From Methylobacterium sp. WSM2598 (GTDB taxonomy: Bacteria > Pseudomonadota > Alphaproteobacteria > Rhizobiales > Beijerinckiaceae): a stretch of 64,000 nucleotides of DNA. The stretch spans positions 3,052,274 through 3,116,273 of the forward strand of contig NZ_KB900609.1 of the NCBI RefSeq assembly GCF_000379105.1. Reading direction: 5' to 3'. The position numbers were made by a program, and so were the translations under genes. Of this stretch, positions 17,598 to 28,264 are shown in pieces. The first letter of the stretch is position 1, and every line of letters begins with the position of its first letter. Under the pieces are notes generated by a model that ran no database searches, had not been told where the DNA came from, and saw only the letters and a list, made by a program, of their open reading frames with translations.

Positions 17598-18335
17598 TCA
17601 ACTGATGATACCGAGTCGCAATCCCAATGCAACCGCATGGGCGCGGCTCGTGGTGCCGAGCTTGCGGCGCACGGCGCGCAGGTGGCGGATCGCGCCGTGC
17701 GCGGAGATGCCCATGGCGTCGGCGATCTCCTGGTCGGACTTGCCGTCCGCGGCCCATTGCAGGCTCTCGCGCTCGCGCGGGGAGAGCGGCTCGGCGAGGG
17801 GGCCCGTCTCGCCCTTGGCGAGCAGCAGCACCTGACCGAGCGCGTAGGTCCCCACGAGGGTGAGCATGCCGCGCACGGCGGGGCTGAGGTCGAGCTTCTC
17901 GCCGACGAAGCTGACGCCCGCCGTGTCGCCCTCCAGGGTCAGGAGCGGCAGGGTGAAGCCCTCGCGCAGGCCGAACTCGCCCGCCTCGTCGAGGACGCGG
18001 CGGGCGGCGCGGTCGTCGGGGGCGCAGAGGCCCGGATCGGACCACGCGAAGCCGCTGCCGCGCTCGCCGACGCCGCGCACCACCGGGTCGTGGAGTATGT
18101 AGTCCCGGGCATAGTAGCGCCGCGCCCACTCGTCCGGGTAGGTGCCGGCGAACACGGTCGGGCGGCGATCGCAGGGCACCGCGTCGCAGATCCGCAGGGT
18201 GGCGAGCAGCACGTGCTCGACGCCCACCCCCGCCAGGGTCCTGAGGAGCTGGTCGCGGACATTCTCGGGCGTCGCCGTGCGGTGGATGGCCTGGAGAACC
18301 TCGCGAGAGAGATCGAGCGATCGCTTAGACATCAT
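17598..18335 (-). CDS. LuxR-family quorum-sensing transcription regulator
   Basis: This 245-residue regulator has an N-terminal autoinducer-binding domain and a C-terminal LuxR HTH. Ligand-pocket residues are in place: WARRYYARDYILHDPVV supplies the Trp, Tyr and Asp-Pro, and SGFAWSD the second Trp. The DNA-binding domain runs LSPRERESLQWAADGKSDQE, IADAMGISAHGAIRHLRAV, then RRKLG. The ATG at 18335 is preceded by GGAAGGGG and starts the homologous region. It should bind the acyl-homoserine lactone made by the adjacent LuxI and control luxI and other targets. The gene order luxR then luxI on one strand, with a short gap, suggests a read-through unit with an added luxI promoter. Confidence 0.94.
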   Translation of the reverse strand: MMSKRSLDLSREVLQAIHRTATPENVRDQLLRTLAGVGVEHVLLATLRICDAVPCDRRPTVFAGTYPDEWARRYYARDYILHDPVVRGVGERGSGFAWSDPGLCAPDDRAARRVLDEAGEFGLREGFTLPLLTLEGDTAGVSFVGEKLDLSPAVRGMLTLVGTYALGQVLLLAKGETGPLAEPLSPRERESLQWAADGKSDQEIADAMGISAHGAIRHLRAVRRKLGTTSRAHAVALGLRLGIIS

Positions 18336-18648
18336 CGTCCCCTTCCGGCGCCGGGCCGCGCGGGCAGGCCGGAGCCGGGGCGCGGGCCGCCGCCATCCCC
18401 CACCATCCCCCGCCTGCCGCAAGATTTCGATGCAAATTCCGTGACAAACGCCGAGCAGAACGCCCAGAGCTGCCCGATCCTGCCTCAACCCGGGCACTGC
18501 GAAAAGCCCCGAGAACTTGGACACCTGGGGACATGGAGGGCACGGAAACCGAAGAGAAAGATTTTCTTGTCCAGGAAAACCACCATAAGCTGCAGCGGTC
18601 CGAACCATGGTTAATGATGGTTGTCAACCGCCGGCGGGCCGGAACGCA
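18336..18648. other. Intergenic region upstream of luxR, no gene seen
   Basis: About 310 bp between luxR and the groEL terminator. It holds a more AT-rich stretch (about 18540-18625) suited to a luxR promoter. I see no convincing ORF, RNA gene or lux box here. Confidence 0.5.
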
Positions 18649-18674
18649 GAAGGGCCACCTCGCGGCGGCCCTTC
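18649..18674 (-). terminator. Hairpin downstream of groEL
   Basis: Perfect 8-bp arms GAAGGGCC (18649-18656) and GGCCCTTC (18667-18674) with a 10-nt loop lie 24 bp beyond the groEL stop. No U-tract follows, so termination strength is uncertain. Confidence 0.6.
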
Positions 18675-18698
18675 GCTCCGAGTCGGTGGTGGGACGGC

Positions 18699-20712
<2,014 letters not shown>

Positions 20713-20784
20713 CGAGTGTCTCCAGCGCTTCTCAACCATGTCGTACAGGGCCGGGCTCTCGCCTGAGCCGCCCGGCCGCCGCCA

Positions 20785-20813
20785 AGCTGGGAGCGCGGAC
20801 ACCGCCGTTCAAG
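20785..20813 (-). promoter_or_regulatory. groES: Candidate heat-shock (RpoH-type) promoter of groESL
   Basis: On the minus strand CTTGAA (20813-20808) is followed after 14 bp by CTCCCAGCT (20793-20785), resembling alphaproteobacterial RpoH -35 and -10 boxes. It lies between the CIRCE element and groES. The -10 match is partial. Confidence 0.4.
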
Positions 20814-20830
20814 GGGGCGCCGAAAAAATT

Positions 20831-20857
20831 TTGGCACTCCCTGTTCGGGAGTGCCAG
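20831..20857. promoter_or_regulatory. CIRCE operator (HrcA binding site)
   Basis: TTGGCACTC (20831-20839), a 9-bp spacer and GAGTGCCAG (20849-20857) match the CIRCE consensus TTAGCACTC-N9-GAGTGCTAA, with 8 of 9 arm positions complementary. It lies about 120 bp upstream of groES, where the HrcA repressor is known to act. Confidence 0.92.
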
Positions 20858-20883
20858 GCAGGGCCGCCCGGCGCGGGGGCGGG

Positions 20884-21132
20884 TCAGGCCGGGGGCGCGA
20901 GCCCGGCGCGCCGCTCGCGCAGCTGGCGGCGGACCCGCGGGCGCGAGGCGCGGCCCTCCGGGCGGGGCGCGCGCGGGGCGCGCCCGTTCGGCGGCGGGGG
21001 CGGCGGGGCGGCGAAGAGGGGCGTGGGCGCGCAGGCGCTGCAGCGGTCCCGGGCGCCGGCGCCGAGGATCTCGCGCAGGAGGGCGGCGCCGTCCGGGTCG
21101 CCCTCCAGGAGGTCGGCGCTGAAATGGGGCAT
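20884..21132 (-). CDS. Hypothetical protein with Pro-rich middle and basic tail
   Basis: This 82-residue ORF begins MPHFSADLLEGDPDGAALLR and contains a CSAC pair, a proline run (FAAPPPPPPNG) and an arginine-rich C-terminus (RASRPRVRRQLRERR). The ATG at 21132 is 5 bp beyond the stop of the preceding small gene, so the two probably form an operon. I do not recognise the family. The basic tail might bind nucleic acid or membrane, but composition alone cannot show this, and the extreme GC content makes a chance ORF possible. Confidence 0.5.
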   Translation of the reverse strand: MPHFSADLLEGDPDGAALLREILGAGARDRCSACAPTPLFAAPPPPPPNGRAPRAPRPEGRASRPRVRRQLRERRAGLAPPA

Positions 21133-21137
21133 CGGCG

Positions 21138-21377
21138 TCAGCGCTCGGCGAGGCGCAGGGGCGCGGCGCCGATCACCCGCACGGCGGGCCGCGGCGCGGT
21201 CCCGGTGCAGGCCGCCGGACGGTAGGGCCAGGCGGCGCCCGCGCAGGCGTCCGGCGCCGCCGGGGCCGGCGCCGCATGGCTGAGGGCGGCCGGGCGCGGC
21301 CCGTGCCCGTTCGCCATCACGACGATGCCGGCCGCCAGCATCGCGCCCAACAGGATCAGTCTCGCCACGCCCATCAT
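21138..21377 (-). CDS. Small secreted or membrane-anchored hypothetical protein
   Basis: This 79-residue protein begins with a hydrophobic segment, VARLILLGAMLAAGIVVMA, that can act as a signal or anchor. The outer part has two cysteines in a C-x(n)-W-P-Y-x(n)-C arrangement (CAGAAWPYRPAAC) and ends with VRVIGA. Small exported proteins of this pattern are common in Methylobacterium and Bradyrhizobium, and their function is unknown. It lies upstream of the basic small ORF with a 5-bp gap. Confidence 0.65.
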   Translation of the reverse strand: MMGVARLILLGAMLAAGIVVMANGHGPRPAALSHAAPAPAAPDACAGAAWPYRPAACTGTAPRPAVRVIGAAPLRLAER

Positions 21378-21474
21378 GACCGCCCCCGCCCCGTTCCGTC
21401 CCTGATTTCAAGCTGAGCTGCGTATAGGGGGCGGCCATGTCCGGGATTTTGCGTCGGACGCGGCGGTTCGGGGC

Positions 21475-21510
21475 GAAATGTTGCGTCGCGCCGGCGCGAC
21501 GCAATATTTC
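21475..21510. repeat. 36-bp near-perfect palindrome
   Basis: Core arms TTGCGTCGCGCC (21481-21492) and GGCGCGACGCAA (21493-21504) meet with no spacer, and outer GAAAT/ATTTC arms extend pairing to 18 bp per side with one G-T pair. It starts 20 bp beyond the stop of the leftward binding-protein gene and could be its terminator or a protein-binding site. Confidence 0.8.
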
Positions 21511-21529
21511 GTTAACCGGCCGGCGCGGA

Positions 21530-22474
21530 TCAGGCCTTGGGGATCCAGGCCCAGGCGATGTCGCGGACCCGGATCGCGCGCGGGATCAGGCCGAGGCGGT
21601 GGAAGCGGTCGGCGGTGGCCTGCTGGCCGTCCAGGACCGCCTCGTCGATCGGCTTGATCCGGAAGCGGGTGCGGGCGACGATCGCCGCCTCGACCTCGAG
21701 TTGGATGCCCTGCGCCTCGTGCAACGTCCGCGCGTAGGCGTCGCGGTTGGCCTCGGCCCAGGCGGCTTCCCGCGCCAGCACGTCCGCGATCTGACCGACC
21801 ACCTCCGGGTAGGTCTCGGCGAAGGCCCGGTTGGCGAGGTAGAAGCTGTGCGGGTTCGCCACCTCGTGGTTGTGGGCGAGGACGCGGGCCCCCTTGCCCT
21901 CCGCGATCGCCAGGTAGGGATCCCAGATCGACCACGCGTCGATCGCGCCGCGGGCGAAGGCCGCGACGCCGTCCGCGGGGGCGAGGTAGACCGGGTTGAT
22001 GTCGCCCCAGCCGAGGCCGCCCTTCTCGACCGCCGCCACCAGGGTGGCGTGGGCGCTCGATCCCTTGGGCACCCCGACCGTGCGGCCCCTGAGGTCGGCG
22101 AGGCTGCGCAGCCCCGAGCCCTCGGGCACGATCACGGCCTCGCCGCCCGCCTCCTGGGCGGCCACGTACAGGAGGTTGCCGGAGGCGGCCTGGGCGAAGA
22201 TCGGCGGGGCGTTGCCCACCGTGGCGAAGTCGATGGCGCCGAGGTTCAGCGCCTCCAGCATGGGCGGGCCGAACTGGAACTCGACCCAGCGCACCGGGAC
22301 GCCGAGCGGCCGGAAATGCGCCTCGTAGACGCCGCGCTGGCGGGCCGAGACGAACAGGCCGGATTTCTGGAAGCCGAGGCGCAGCTCCCTGGGGAGGGCC
22401 GCGGCCGCGCGGGCGGGAAGGCCGCCGGCGGCGAGGAGCGCCGAGGCGCCGGCGAGGAGGTCTCTGCGTCGCAT
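21530..22474 (-). CDS. Aliphatic sulfonate-type ABC transporter substrate-binding protein (SsuA-like)
   Basis: This 314-residue periplasmic binding protein starts MRRRDLLAGASALLAAGGLP, a twin-arginine-like signal, then runs LRLGFQKSGLFVSARQRG, FGPPMLEALNLGAIDFATVG, GNAPPIFAQ and LADLRGRTVGVPKGSSAHA, which are typical of SsuA/TauA/NrtA-like proteins. It would capture sulfonates or a similar anion for an ABC importer. No permease or ATPase gene is beside it, so it is an orphan here and may feed a transporter encoded elsewhere. The ATG at 22474 follows GAAGGACC. Substrate assignment is by family resemblance only. Confidence 0.86.
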   Translation of the reverse strand: MRRRDLLAGASALLAAGGLPARAAAALPRELRLGFQKSGLFVSARQRGVYEAHFRPLGVPVRWVEFQFGPPMLEALNLGAIDFATVGNAPPIFAQAASGNLLYVAAQEAGGEAVIVPEGSGLRSLADLRGRTVGVPKGSSAHATLVAAVEKGGLGWGDINPVYLAPADGVAAFARGAIDAWSIWDPYLAIAEGKGARVLAHNHEVANPHSFYLANRAFAETYPEVVGQIADVLAREAAWAEANRDAYARTLHEAQGIQLEVEAAIVARTRFRIKPIDEAVLDGQQATADRFHRLGLIPRAIRVRDIAWAWIPKA

Positions 22475-22847
22475 GGGGCAGGTCCTTCGAGGGTGTCCGG
22501 GATCGCGGATCCCGTGTTCGGAGACCCGAACACAGCCCTCTCGCTTAAGGCGACCGCAGGGGGAATCAAGACTTCGCGCGATATCTAGACGGCGCAGCAC
22601 GGGAATGTGCGACGGTCCGCGGCGAGTAGACCTGACGATATCGCCAATTTTGTTCTTCCGAAGCGGATCCGTCCGGAAGAAAGCTCGCGCTCCGGGGGCG
22701 GGAGGCGAAAACACCGTCCCACGATTGCGGCATTCGCGCCCAGGTGCGGGCGGGGAGGGAGCCGGCGAGCGGGCGCGGTCGGCCGGGGGCCGATCACCCC
22801 GTCGCGGGCGTCCCGCAACGGCGCCCCGCCCGACCGCCCCCGCGCAG

Positions 22848-22879
22848 CAAAAACCCCGGCCGCCGGGGGCGGCCGGGGT
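22848..22879 (-). terminator. Rho-independent terminator of the Bax-inhibitor-1 gene
   Basis: A perfect 12-bp stem, ACCCCGGCCGCC (22853-22864) with GGCGGCCGGGGT (22868-22879) and a 3-nt loop, is followed on the minus strand by a T-run (complement of AAAAA at 22849-22853). It lies 28 bp beyond the stop. Confidence 0.92.
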
Positions 22880-22906
22880 CCGCGAGGCCCCGCAGAGATG
22901 CGAGCG

Positions 22907-23731
22907 TTACTCGTTCCGGTTGCCCATCAGGGCGAGCAGGAACTGGAACATGTTGATGAAGTCCAGGTACAGCGTCAGCGCGCCGAACACCGAGACCTTG
23001 GCGGCAGCCTCCTGGTCGAAGTTGCCGTACAGGTACATTTCCTTCAGCTTCTGCGTGTCGTAGGCGGTCAGGCCGGCGAAGATGAGCAGGCCGATCACCG
23101 AGATGGCGAATTGCAGCGCGCTCGAGGCGAGGAAGATGTTGACCAGGCTCGCGATCACGAGGCCGATCAGGCCCATGACCAGGAACGAGCCGATCCCCGA
23201 CAGGCTGCGCGCGGTGGTGTAGCCGTAGAGGCTGAGACCGCCGAACGCCGCCGCGGTGATGAAGAAGACCTGCACCACGCTGGCCCCGGTGTAGCGGAGC
23301 AGCAGCGTGGAGAGCGAGGCGCCCATCACCGCCGCGAAGGCCAGGAAGGTCGTGCGGGCGCTCGCCGCCGACATCCGGTCCATGCGGAAGGAGAAGAAGA
23401 AGATGAAGGCGAGCGGCGCCAGCGCCACCACCCACATCAGGGGCGTGGTGTAGAGGGTGATGCCGAACTGCGTCAGGTACTGGCCGCCGATCCGCACCAT
23501 CTGGCCGGCGCCGTTGCGGGCCGCCTCCGCCGGAACGGCGGTGGTGGCGAGCTTGTTGACGCCGAGCGCGACCAGCGCCGAGACGGCGAGGCCGAGCACC
23601 ATGTTGTTGTAGACGCCGAGCATGAACGCGCGCAGGCCCTGGTCGACCTCGACTTGGCCGCGGGCGTAGCCCGAGGGGGCTCCGTACCCGGTCGCGCCGC
23701 CCTGCCGGAACGGGCTGTTCTCGAATGCCAT
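22907..23731 (-). CDS. Bax inhibitor-1/YccA family membrane protein
   Basis: This 274-residue protein has seven hydrophobic segments and the BI-1 family pattern: an N-terminal YGAPSGYARGQVEVDQGLRA, then YNNMVLGLAVSALVALG, TFLAFAAVMGASLSTLLLRY, and the late motif LIFAGLTAYDTQKLKEMYLY with the conserved Asp of the family. Members are inner-membrane proteins proposed to act as pH-sensitive calcium leak channels or membrane-stress factors. It stands alone with its own terminator and a 191-bp gap upstream. Confidence 0.94.
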   Translation of the reverse strand: MAFENSPFRQGGATGYGAPSGYARGQVEVDQGLRAFMLGVYNNMVLGLAVSALVALGVNKLATTAVPAEAARNGAGQMVRIGGQYLTQFGITLYTTPLMWVVALAPLAFIFFFSFRMDRMSAASARTTFLAFAAVMGASLSTLLLRYTGASVVQVFFITAAAFGGLSLYGYTTARSLSGIGSFLVMGLIGLVIASLVNIFLASSALQFAISVIGLLIFAGLTAYDTQKLKEMYLYGNFDQEAAAKVSVFGALTLYLDFINMFQFLLALMGNRNE

Positions 23732-23922
23732 GGGAGATTCCTTCGGAAGCTCTCTAGCGTGGGAGTTCGTGATCGAGGCTCACGCGATCCTCGGACGCCG
23801 AAACCGGGCGTCGTGCGCCGAATATGAGAGGCCGGGCTTGTCCGCACAAGGGTCGGTGCCGGCCCCGCACCCCAGAGAAGGGGGCCGTCAATCGGCCGCA
23901 GCCGGTTCGAGGGATTAAACGC

Positions 23923-26508
23923 TCACAGATTTCGTAAGTAAGGCGCCGGCTTCTGACCGAGGATCCTGAAGGTCCCGGCGAGCCCGAGACCGACCGCCAC
24001 CACCGCGAGGGCGCAGGCGAGGAGCGCCCCGGATAGATCGAGCCGGAAATCGATACGCATCACCTGGGTGACGATGACGAAGGCGGCGAGCGTGCCGGCG
24101 GCGAGGCCGAACAGGGCGGTGGCGAGGCCGAGCACCCCGTATTCGAGGGCGTAGGCGCCGAGCAGCCGCATCCGCGTCGCCCCGAGCACCTTGAGCACGA
24201 CCGCGTCGTAGAGGCGCGCCCGGTGGCCCGCCGCCAGCGCGCCCGCGAGCACGAACAGGCTCGCCACGAGGGCGACGCCGCTCGCGCCGCGGATCGCGAA
24301 GACGAGCTTGCCGACGATGTCGTTCACCGCGTCGAGGGCGTCCTTCACCCGCACGCTGGTCACCGACGGGAAGCGCAGGGCGGCCTCCCGCAGGATCCTC
24401 GCCTCCAGGGCCGGGTCCGGGCCCTCCGGCAGGGTCAGGGTCGCGAGGTCGGCGTGCGGCGCCCCCCGGAAGGTGCCGGGCGAGAACACCATCACGAAGT
24501 TGATGCCGAGGGTGCGCCATTCCACGTGGCGCAGATTGGCGATCTTCACGGTGAGGTTGCGGCCGAGCACGTTGACCGTGACGCTGTCGCCGACCTTGAG
24601 GCCGAGGGCCCGGCCGAGCTGGTCGTCGAAGGAGACCAGCGGCGTCGCGGCCTGCTCGGGATTCCACCACGCCCCCTCGGTCACCCGCGAGCCGTCGGGG
24701 AGGTCCTGCGCGTAGGTGATGCCCCGGTCGCCGTCGAGCACCCAGGCGGCGTCCTCCGGCGCCTTGATCTCGCTCGCCGGCCGCCCGTTGAGGGCGACGA
24801 TGCGCCCGCGCATCATCGGCGCCCGCTCGATCTTGCCCCGCGGCGCCTCGCCGCCGAGGAACTGGTCGAAGGCCGCGGCGTCCCGGCCCGGAATGTCGAG
24901 GAAGAACAGGCTCGGCGCCCGGGAGGGCAGCGAGCGGGTCAGGGTGCGGGTGATGCTGGCGTCGATCAGGCTCAGCGCCACCAGGAGCGTGATGCCGAGC
25001 CCGAGCGAGAGCACGATCGAGGGCGTGAGCGCGCCCGGGCGGTGGAGATTGGCGAGGGCGAGCCGCGGCGCGGCGCCGCGCGGGCGCGGCAGCCGGCGGG
25101 CCAGCGCCATCAGGGCGAGGGCGACGCCCCGCAGCAGGCCGAAGGCGAGGCCCGCCGCCACGATGAAGATCAGGGCGACCCGGCGGTCGAAGGCGGTGAG
25201 GAGGGCGAGCGCCACCAGCCCCGCGAGGGCGAGGCCGAGCACGACGAGGTAGCGCGGGCGCGGCCAGCGCCGCTCGGGATCGACCGTGTCGCGGAACAGC
25301 CCCGACACCGCGACGTCGTGGGCGCGCCCGAGGGGTCCGATCGCGAAGGCCAGGGCGGTGAGGAACCCGTAGAGGGACGACACCGCCAGTTCGCCGGGGG
25401 CGAGCGTGGGCGTGAGCGGCACCGGCAGCAGGTCCGCGAAGGCGAGGACGAGCCCGTAGGGCAGGGCGGTGCCGACCGCGAGCCCGATCGCGATGCCGAT
25501 CGCGGCGATCAGCATGACCTGCGTCAGGTAGAGGGCGACGACCTGCCCGCCGGGGGCGCCGAGGCTCTTCAGGGTGGCGATCGAGGCGCGCTTGCGCTCG
25601 ACGAAGCCGCGCACCGCGTTGGCGACGCCGACGCCGCCCACCATCAGGGCCGTGAGCCCGACCAGGGTGAGGAACTGGGTGAAGCGCTCGACGCTGCGGG
25701 CGAAGCGCGGATCGGCGTTGAGCCGCGAGCGGATCTCCCAGCCCGCCTCCGGCAGGGCGGCGCGCACCGCGTCCGCGGCCCGCTCGACCTCCGCGTCGGA
25801 GGGATCGGCGAGCCGGACCCGGTAGACCCAGCGGTTGAGGCTGCCGGGCTGGAGCAGGCCCGAGGCCCGCAGGGCCGCCTCGCTGGTCAGCAGGCGCGGC
25901 CCGAAGCCGATCCCGTTGGCGATCTTGTCCGGCTCGGCCTGCAGCACGGCCCTGAGCGCGATCGTGGCGCTCCCGACCGTGACCCGGTCGCCGATCTTGA
26001 GGTCGAGGCGGGCGAGGAGGGCGGGATCGACCGCCGCCCCGAAGGCGCCGTCGCGCTCCGCCAGCAGGGTCTCGCGCGGGAGGGCCGGCGCGGTGACGAG
26101 GTCGCCGGAGGAAGGGTAATCCGGCCCGACGGCCTTCAGCTCGACGAGCGCCGCGCCCTTCTCCCCCGCCACCGCCATGGCGCGGGTGAAGGCCACCACG
26201 GAGACGCGGCCCTTCGCCTCCAGGACGGCCCGCTCCGCCGGGCTCGCCTCCCGGTGGATCAACCCGAAGGCGAGGTCGCCGCCCAGGATGGTCCGGCCCT
26301 GCTCGGCGAGGCCCCGGGTGAGGGAGCGCGACACCGAGGCGACGCCGGAGATCGCCGCGACCCCGATGGCCAGGCAGGCGAGGAAGACCGCGAAGCCGCC
26401 GAGCCCCCCGCGCAGCTCGCGCAGGGCGAGGCGCAGGATCAGCGGGAGCCGCGACGGGACCGCCGGGCGGCGCCCGGGGGCGCTCAGGGGAGGCAGGCTG
26501 CCGTGCAT
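23923..26508 (-). CDS. FtsX-like ABC transporter permease (YbbP type)
   Basis: This 861-residue permease has the arrangement of the YbbP group: an N-terminal helix (FAVFLACLAIGVAAISGVAS), a large extracytoplasmic domain, three central helices with the FtsX core (VGLTALMVGGVGVANAVRGF then VERKRASIATLKSLGA), a second extracytoplasmic domain, and a repeat of the FtsX core near the C-terminus (RARLYDAVVLKVLGATR). It probably works with the upstream ATPase as a MacB-like or lipid-related export machine; substrate is unknown. The gene cluster ATPase-permease beside a TesA-type esterase is conserved in many proteobacteria, which supports the assignment. Confidence 0.93.
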   Translation of the reverse strand: MHGSLPPLSAPGRRPAVPSRLPLILRLALRELRGGLGGFAVFLACLAIGVAAISGVASVSRSLTRGLAEQGRTILGGDLAFGLIHREASPAERAVLEAKGRVSVVAFTRAMAVAGEKGAALVELKAVGPDYPSSGDLVTAPALPRETLLAERDGAFGAAVDPALLARLDLKIGDRVTVGSATIALRAVLQAEPDKIANGIGFGPRLLTSEAALRASGLLQPGSLNRWVYRVRLADPSDAEVERAADAVRAALPEAGWEIRSRLNADPRFARSVERFTQFLTLVGLTALMVGGVGVANAVRGFVERKRASIATLKSLGAPGGQVVALYLTQVMLIAAIGIAIGLAVGTALPYGLVLAFADLLPVPLTPTLAPGELAVSSLYGFLTALAFAIGPLGRAHDVAVSGLFRDTVDPERRWPRPRYLVVLGLALAGLVALALLTAFDRRVALIFIVAAGLAFGLLRGVALALMALARRLPRPRGAAPRLALANLHRPGALTPSIVLSLGLGITLLVALSLIDASITRTLTRSLPSRAPSLFFLDIPGRDAAAFDQFLGGEAPRGKIERAPMMRGRIVALNGRPASEIKAPEDAAWVLDGDRGITYAQDLPDGSRVTEGAWWNPEQAATPLVSFDDQLGRALGLKVGDSVTVNVLGRNLTVKIANLRHVEWRTLGINFVMVFSPGTFRGAPHADLATLTLPEGPDPALEARILREAALRFPSVTSVRVKDALDAVNDIVGKLVFAIRGASGVALVASLFVLAGALAAGHRARLYDAVVLKVLGATRMRLLGAYALEYGVLGLATALFGLAAGTLAAFVIVTQVMRIDFRLDLSGALLACALAVVAVGLGLAGTFRILGQKPAPYLRNL

Positions 26509-26697
26509 GGGGGTGTCCTGCGGGAGGCTGGGGATGCCCTGCGGGGGCGAGGGGCGCGGGCGGCAAGGGCGCGGGCAGCAAGCGGCCCGGGCGGGATCAC
26601 GCCCCGCCGCCCGGGCCGGCCTCGCGGCGACGGCCGGGCGATGGTCCCTCCCCGCGCGGGGGAGGACGGCGCGGTCGCGGGGGAGGCCGACACGCGG

Positions 26698-27393
26698 TCA
26701 CGCCGCCGCCGCGGCCTCGATCCGCCCGGAGCGCAGGCGCACCGTGCGGTCGCAGAGCCGGGCGAGGCCGGGATCGTGGGTCACCAGCACCAGGGTGGCG
26801 CCGCGGTCGCGCTTGAGGGCGAAGAGCAGCTCGACGATCGCGGCGCCCGTCGCCTCGTCGAGGTTGCCGGTCGGCTCGTCGGCCACCAGGATCGCCGGGT
26901 CCGGCGCCACCGCCCGCGCGATGGCGACCCGCTGCTGCTCGCCGCCCGAGAGCTGGGCCGGGTAATGGTGCAGGCGGTGGGCGAGGCCGACCGCCGCGAG
27001 GTCCCGCTCGGCCCGCGCCTGCGCGTCCGGCAGGTCGGCGAGTTCGAGGGGGAGCGCCACGTTCTCCAGCGCCGTCATCGTCGGCACGAGGTGGAAGGAC
27101 TGGAATACGATGCCGATCCGCCGTCCGCGGAACCGGGCGAGGGCGTCCTCGTCGAGCCGCGACAGGTCCGTGCCCTCGACGAGGACGCGCCCGGAATCCG
27201 GCCGCTCCAGGCCCGCCATGGTCATCAGCAGGGTCGACTTGCCCGAGCCCGAGGGTCCGACCAGGCCCACCGCCTCGCCGGACGCCACCGCGAGGGAGAT
27301 GCCCCGCAGGATGTGGACCCGCGCCGCGCCCCGCCCGAGGCTGAGCTCGACGCCGTCGAGGGCGATGGCCGGTGCGCTGGCCTTGTCGGTCAT
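26698..27393 (-). CDS. ABC transporter ATP-binding protein (YbbA/LolD type)
   Basis: This 231-residue ATPase has Walker A GPSGSGKST, Q-loop VFQSFHLVPTMTALENVALP, signature LSGGEQQRVAIARA and Walker B ILVADEPTGNLDE, all intact. These features place it in the MacB/LolD/YbbA group that pairs with FtsX-like permeases. Its partner permease lies 189 bp downstream on the same strand. It is divergent from the TesA-type esterase. It acts on the inner membrane's cytoplasmic face. Confidence 0.95.
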   Translation of the reverse strand: MTDKASAPAIALDGVELSLGRGAARVHILRGISLAVASGEAVGLVGPSGSGKSTLLMTMAGLERPDSGRVLVEGTDLSRLDEDALARFRGRRIGIVFQSFHLVPTMTALENVALPLELADLPDAQARAERDLAAVGLAHRLHHYPAQLSGGEQQRVAIARAVAPDPAILVADEPTGNLDEATGAAIVELLFALKRDRGATLVLVTHDPGLARLCDRTVRLRSGRIEAAAAA

Positions 27394-27501
27394 GGATCCG
27401 TCGCCGATCTGTGGGGGGCGTCGCGGAGAACGCCGGAGGGATGAGAGTTGAGCCGCATTGACGACCGCGCGGACGACCGCGCGGGCGGGCGCCCGACCGA
27501 T

Positions 27502-28209
27502 ATGGTCGGTCGCCGCCGCCTCCGCCAGCGCCTAGGCCGCGACCATGGCGGTCTCGCGACATTCCCGGTCCTCCGCCCGCTCCTCTGCCTGCTCCTCTGC
27601 GCCGCGATGACGCTCCCCGCCGCCCCCGCCCGCGCCGCGGAGCGCGCGCTGCACCTCGTCGCGCTCGGCGACAGCCTCACGGCCGGCTACGGCCTGCCGG
27701 CCGAGGCGGCCTTCCCGACCGTTCTGGAGCGCGCCCTGAAGGCGAAGGGACTCGCCGTCACGGTCGAGAATGCGGGCGTGTCGGGCGACACCACCACGGG
27801 CGGGCTCGACCGGCTCGACTGGTCGGTGCCGGAGGGCACCGACGGCGTCATCCTCGAACTCGGCGCCAACGACATGCTGCGCGGCACCGACCCGGCGGTC
27901 GCCGAGAGGAACCTCGACGCCATCGTGGCGCGGCTGAGGGGGCGGGGCATCCCCGTGCTGCTCGCCGGCATGAAGGCGGGGCGCAATCTCGGCCCGGACT
28001 ACGTGGCGCGGTTCGACGCGATCTATCCGCGCCTCGCGGAGCGCTACGGGCTCGTCCTCTACCCGTTCTTCCTCGACGGGGTCGCGGGTGATCGCGGCCT
28101 GACCCTGGCGGACGGGCTGCACCCGACCGCCCGGGGCGTCGAGCGCATCGTCGCCGGCATCCTGCCCACCGTCGAGACCTTCGCGGCGCGCCTCGGCAAG
28201 GCGCCCTGA
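27502..28209 (+). CDS. tesA: TesA-like SGNH esterase/lysophospholipase
   Basis: This SGNH hydrolase of about 235 residues carries block I LGDSLTAGYGLPAE (nucleophile Ser), block II NAGVSGDTTTGG, block III LGANDMLRG and block V DGLHPTARG (catalytic Asp and His). A signal peptide with hydrophobic core LRPLLCLLLCAAMTLPAAPARA indicates export to the periplasm. E. coli TesA hydrolyses acyl-CoA, esters and lysophospholipids. The ATG at 27502 is taken as start; a TTG at 27448 would lengthen the N-terminus by 18 residues. It is divergent from the ABC ATPase, a widespread pairing. Confidence 0.9.
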   Translation: MVGRRRLRQRLGRDHGGLATFPVLRPLLCLLLCAAMTLPAAPARAAERALHLVALGDSLTAGYGLPAEAAFPTVLERALKAKGLAVTVENAGVSGDTTTGGLDRLDWSVPEGTDGVILELGANDMLRGTDPAVAERNLDAIVARLRGRGIPVLLAGMKAGRNLGPDYVARFDAIYPRLAERYGLVLYPFFLDGVAGDRGLTLADGLHPTARGVERIVAGILPTVETFAARLGKAP

Positions 28210-28264
28210 CCGCGCCCGGCGACGCGCCCCGGCGGCGCCCCGCACCGAGAGGACGGAGAGTTCC

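Noticed and set aside
24223..27444. A long rightward open frame of over 1000 codons across the ABC permease and ATPase genes
   Set aside because: It lies antisense to two genes with complete, intact motifs. Its product is a charge-rich His/Arg/Glu sequence typical of shadow frames in very GC-rich DNA.
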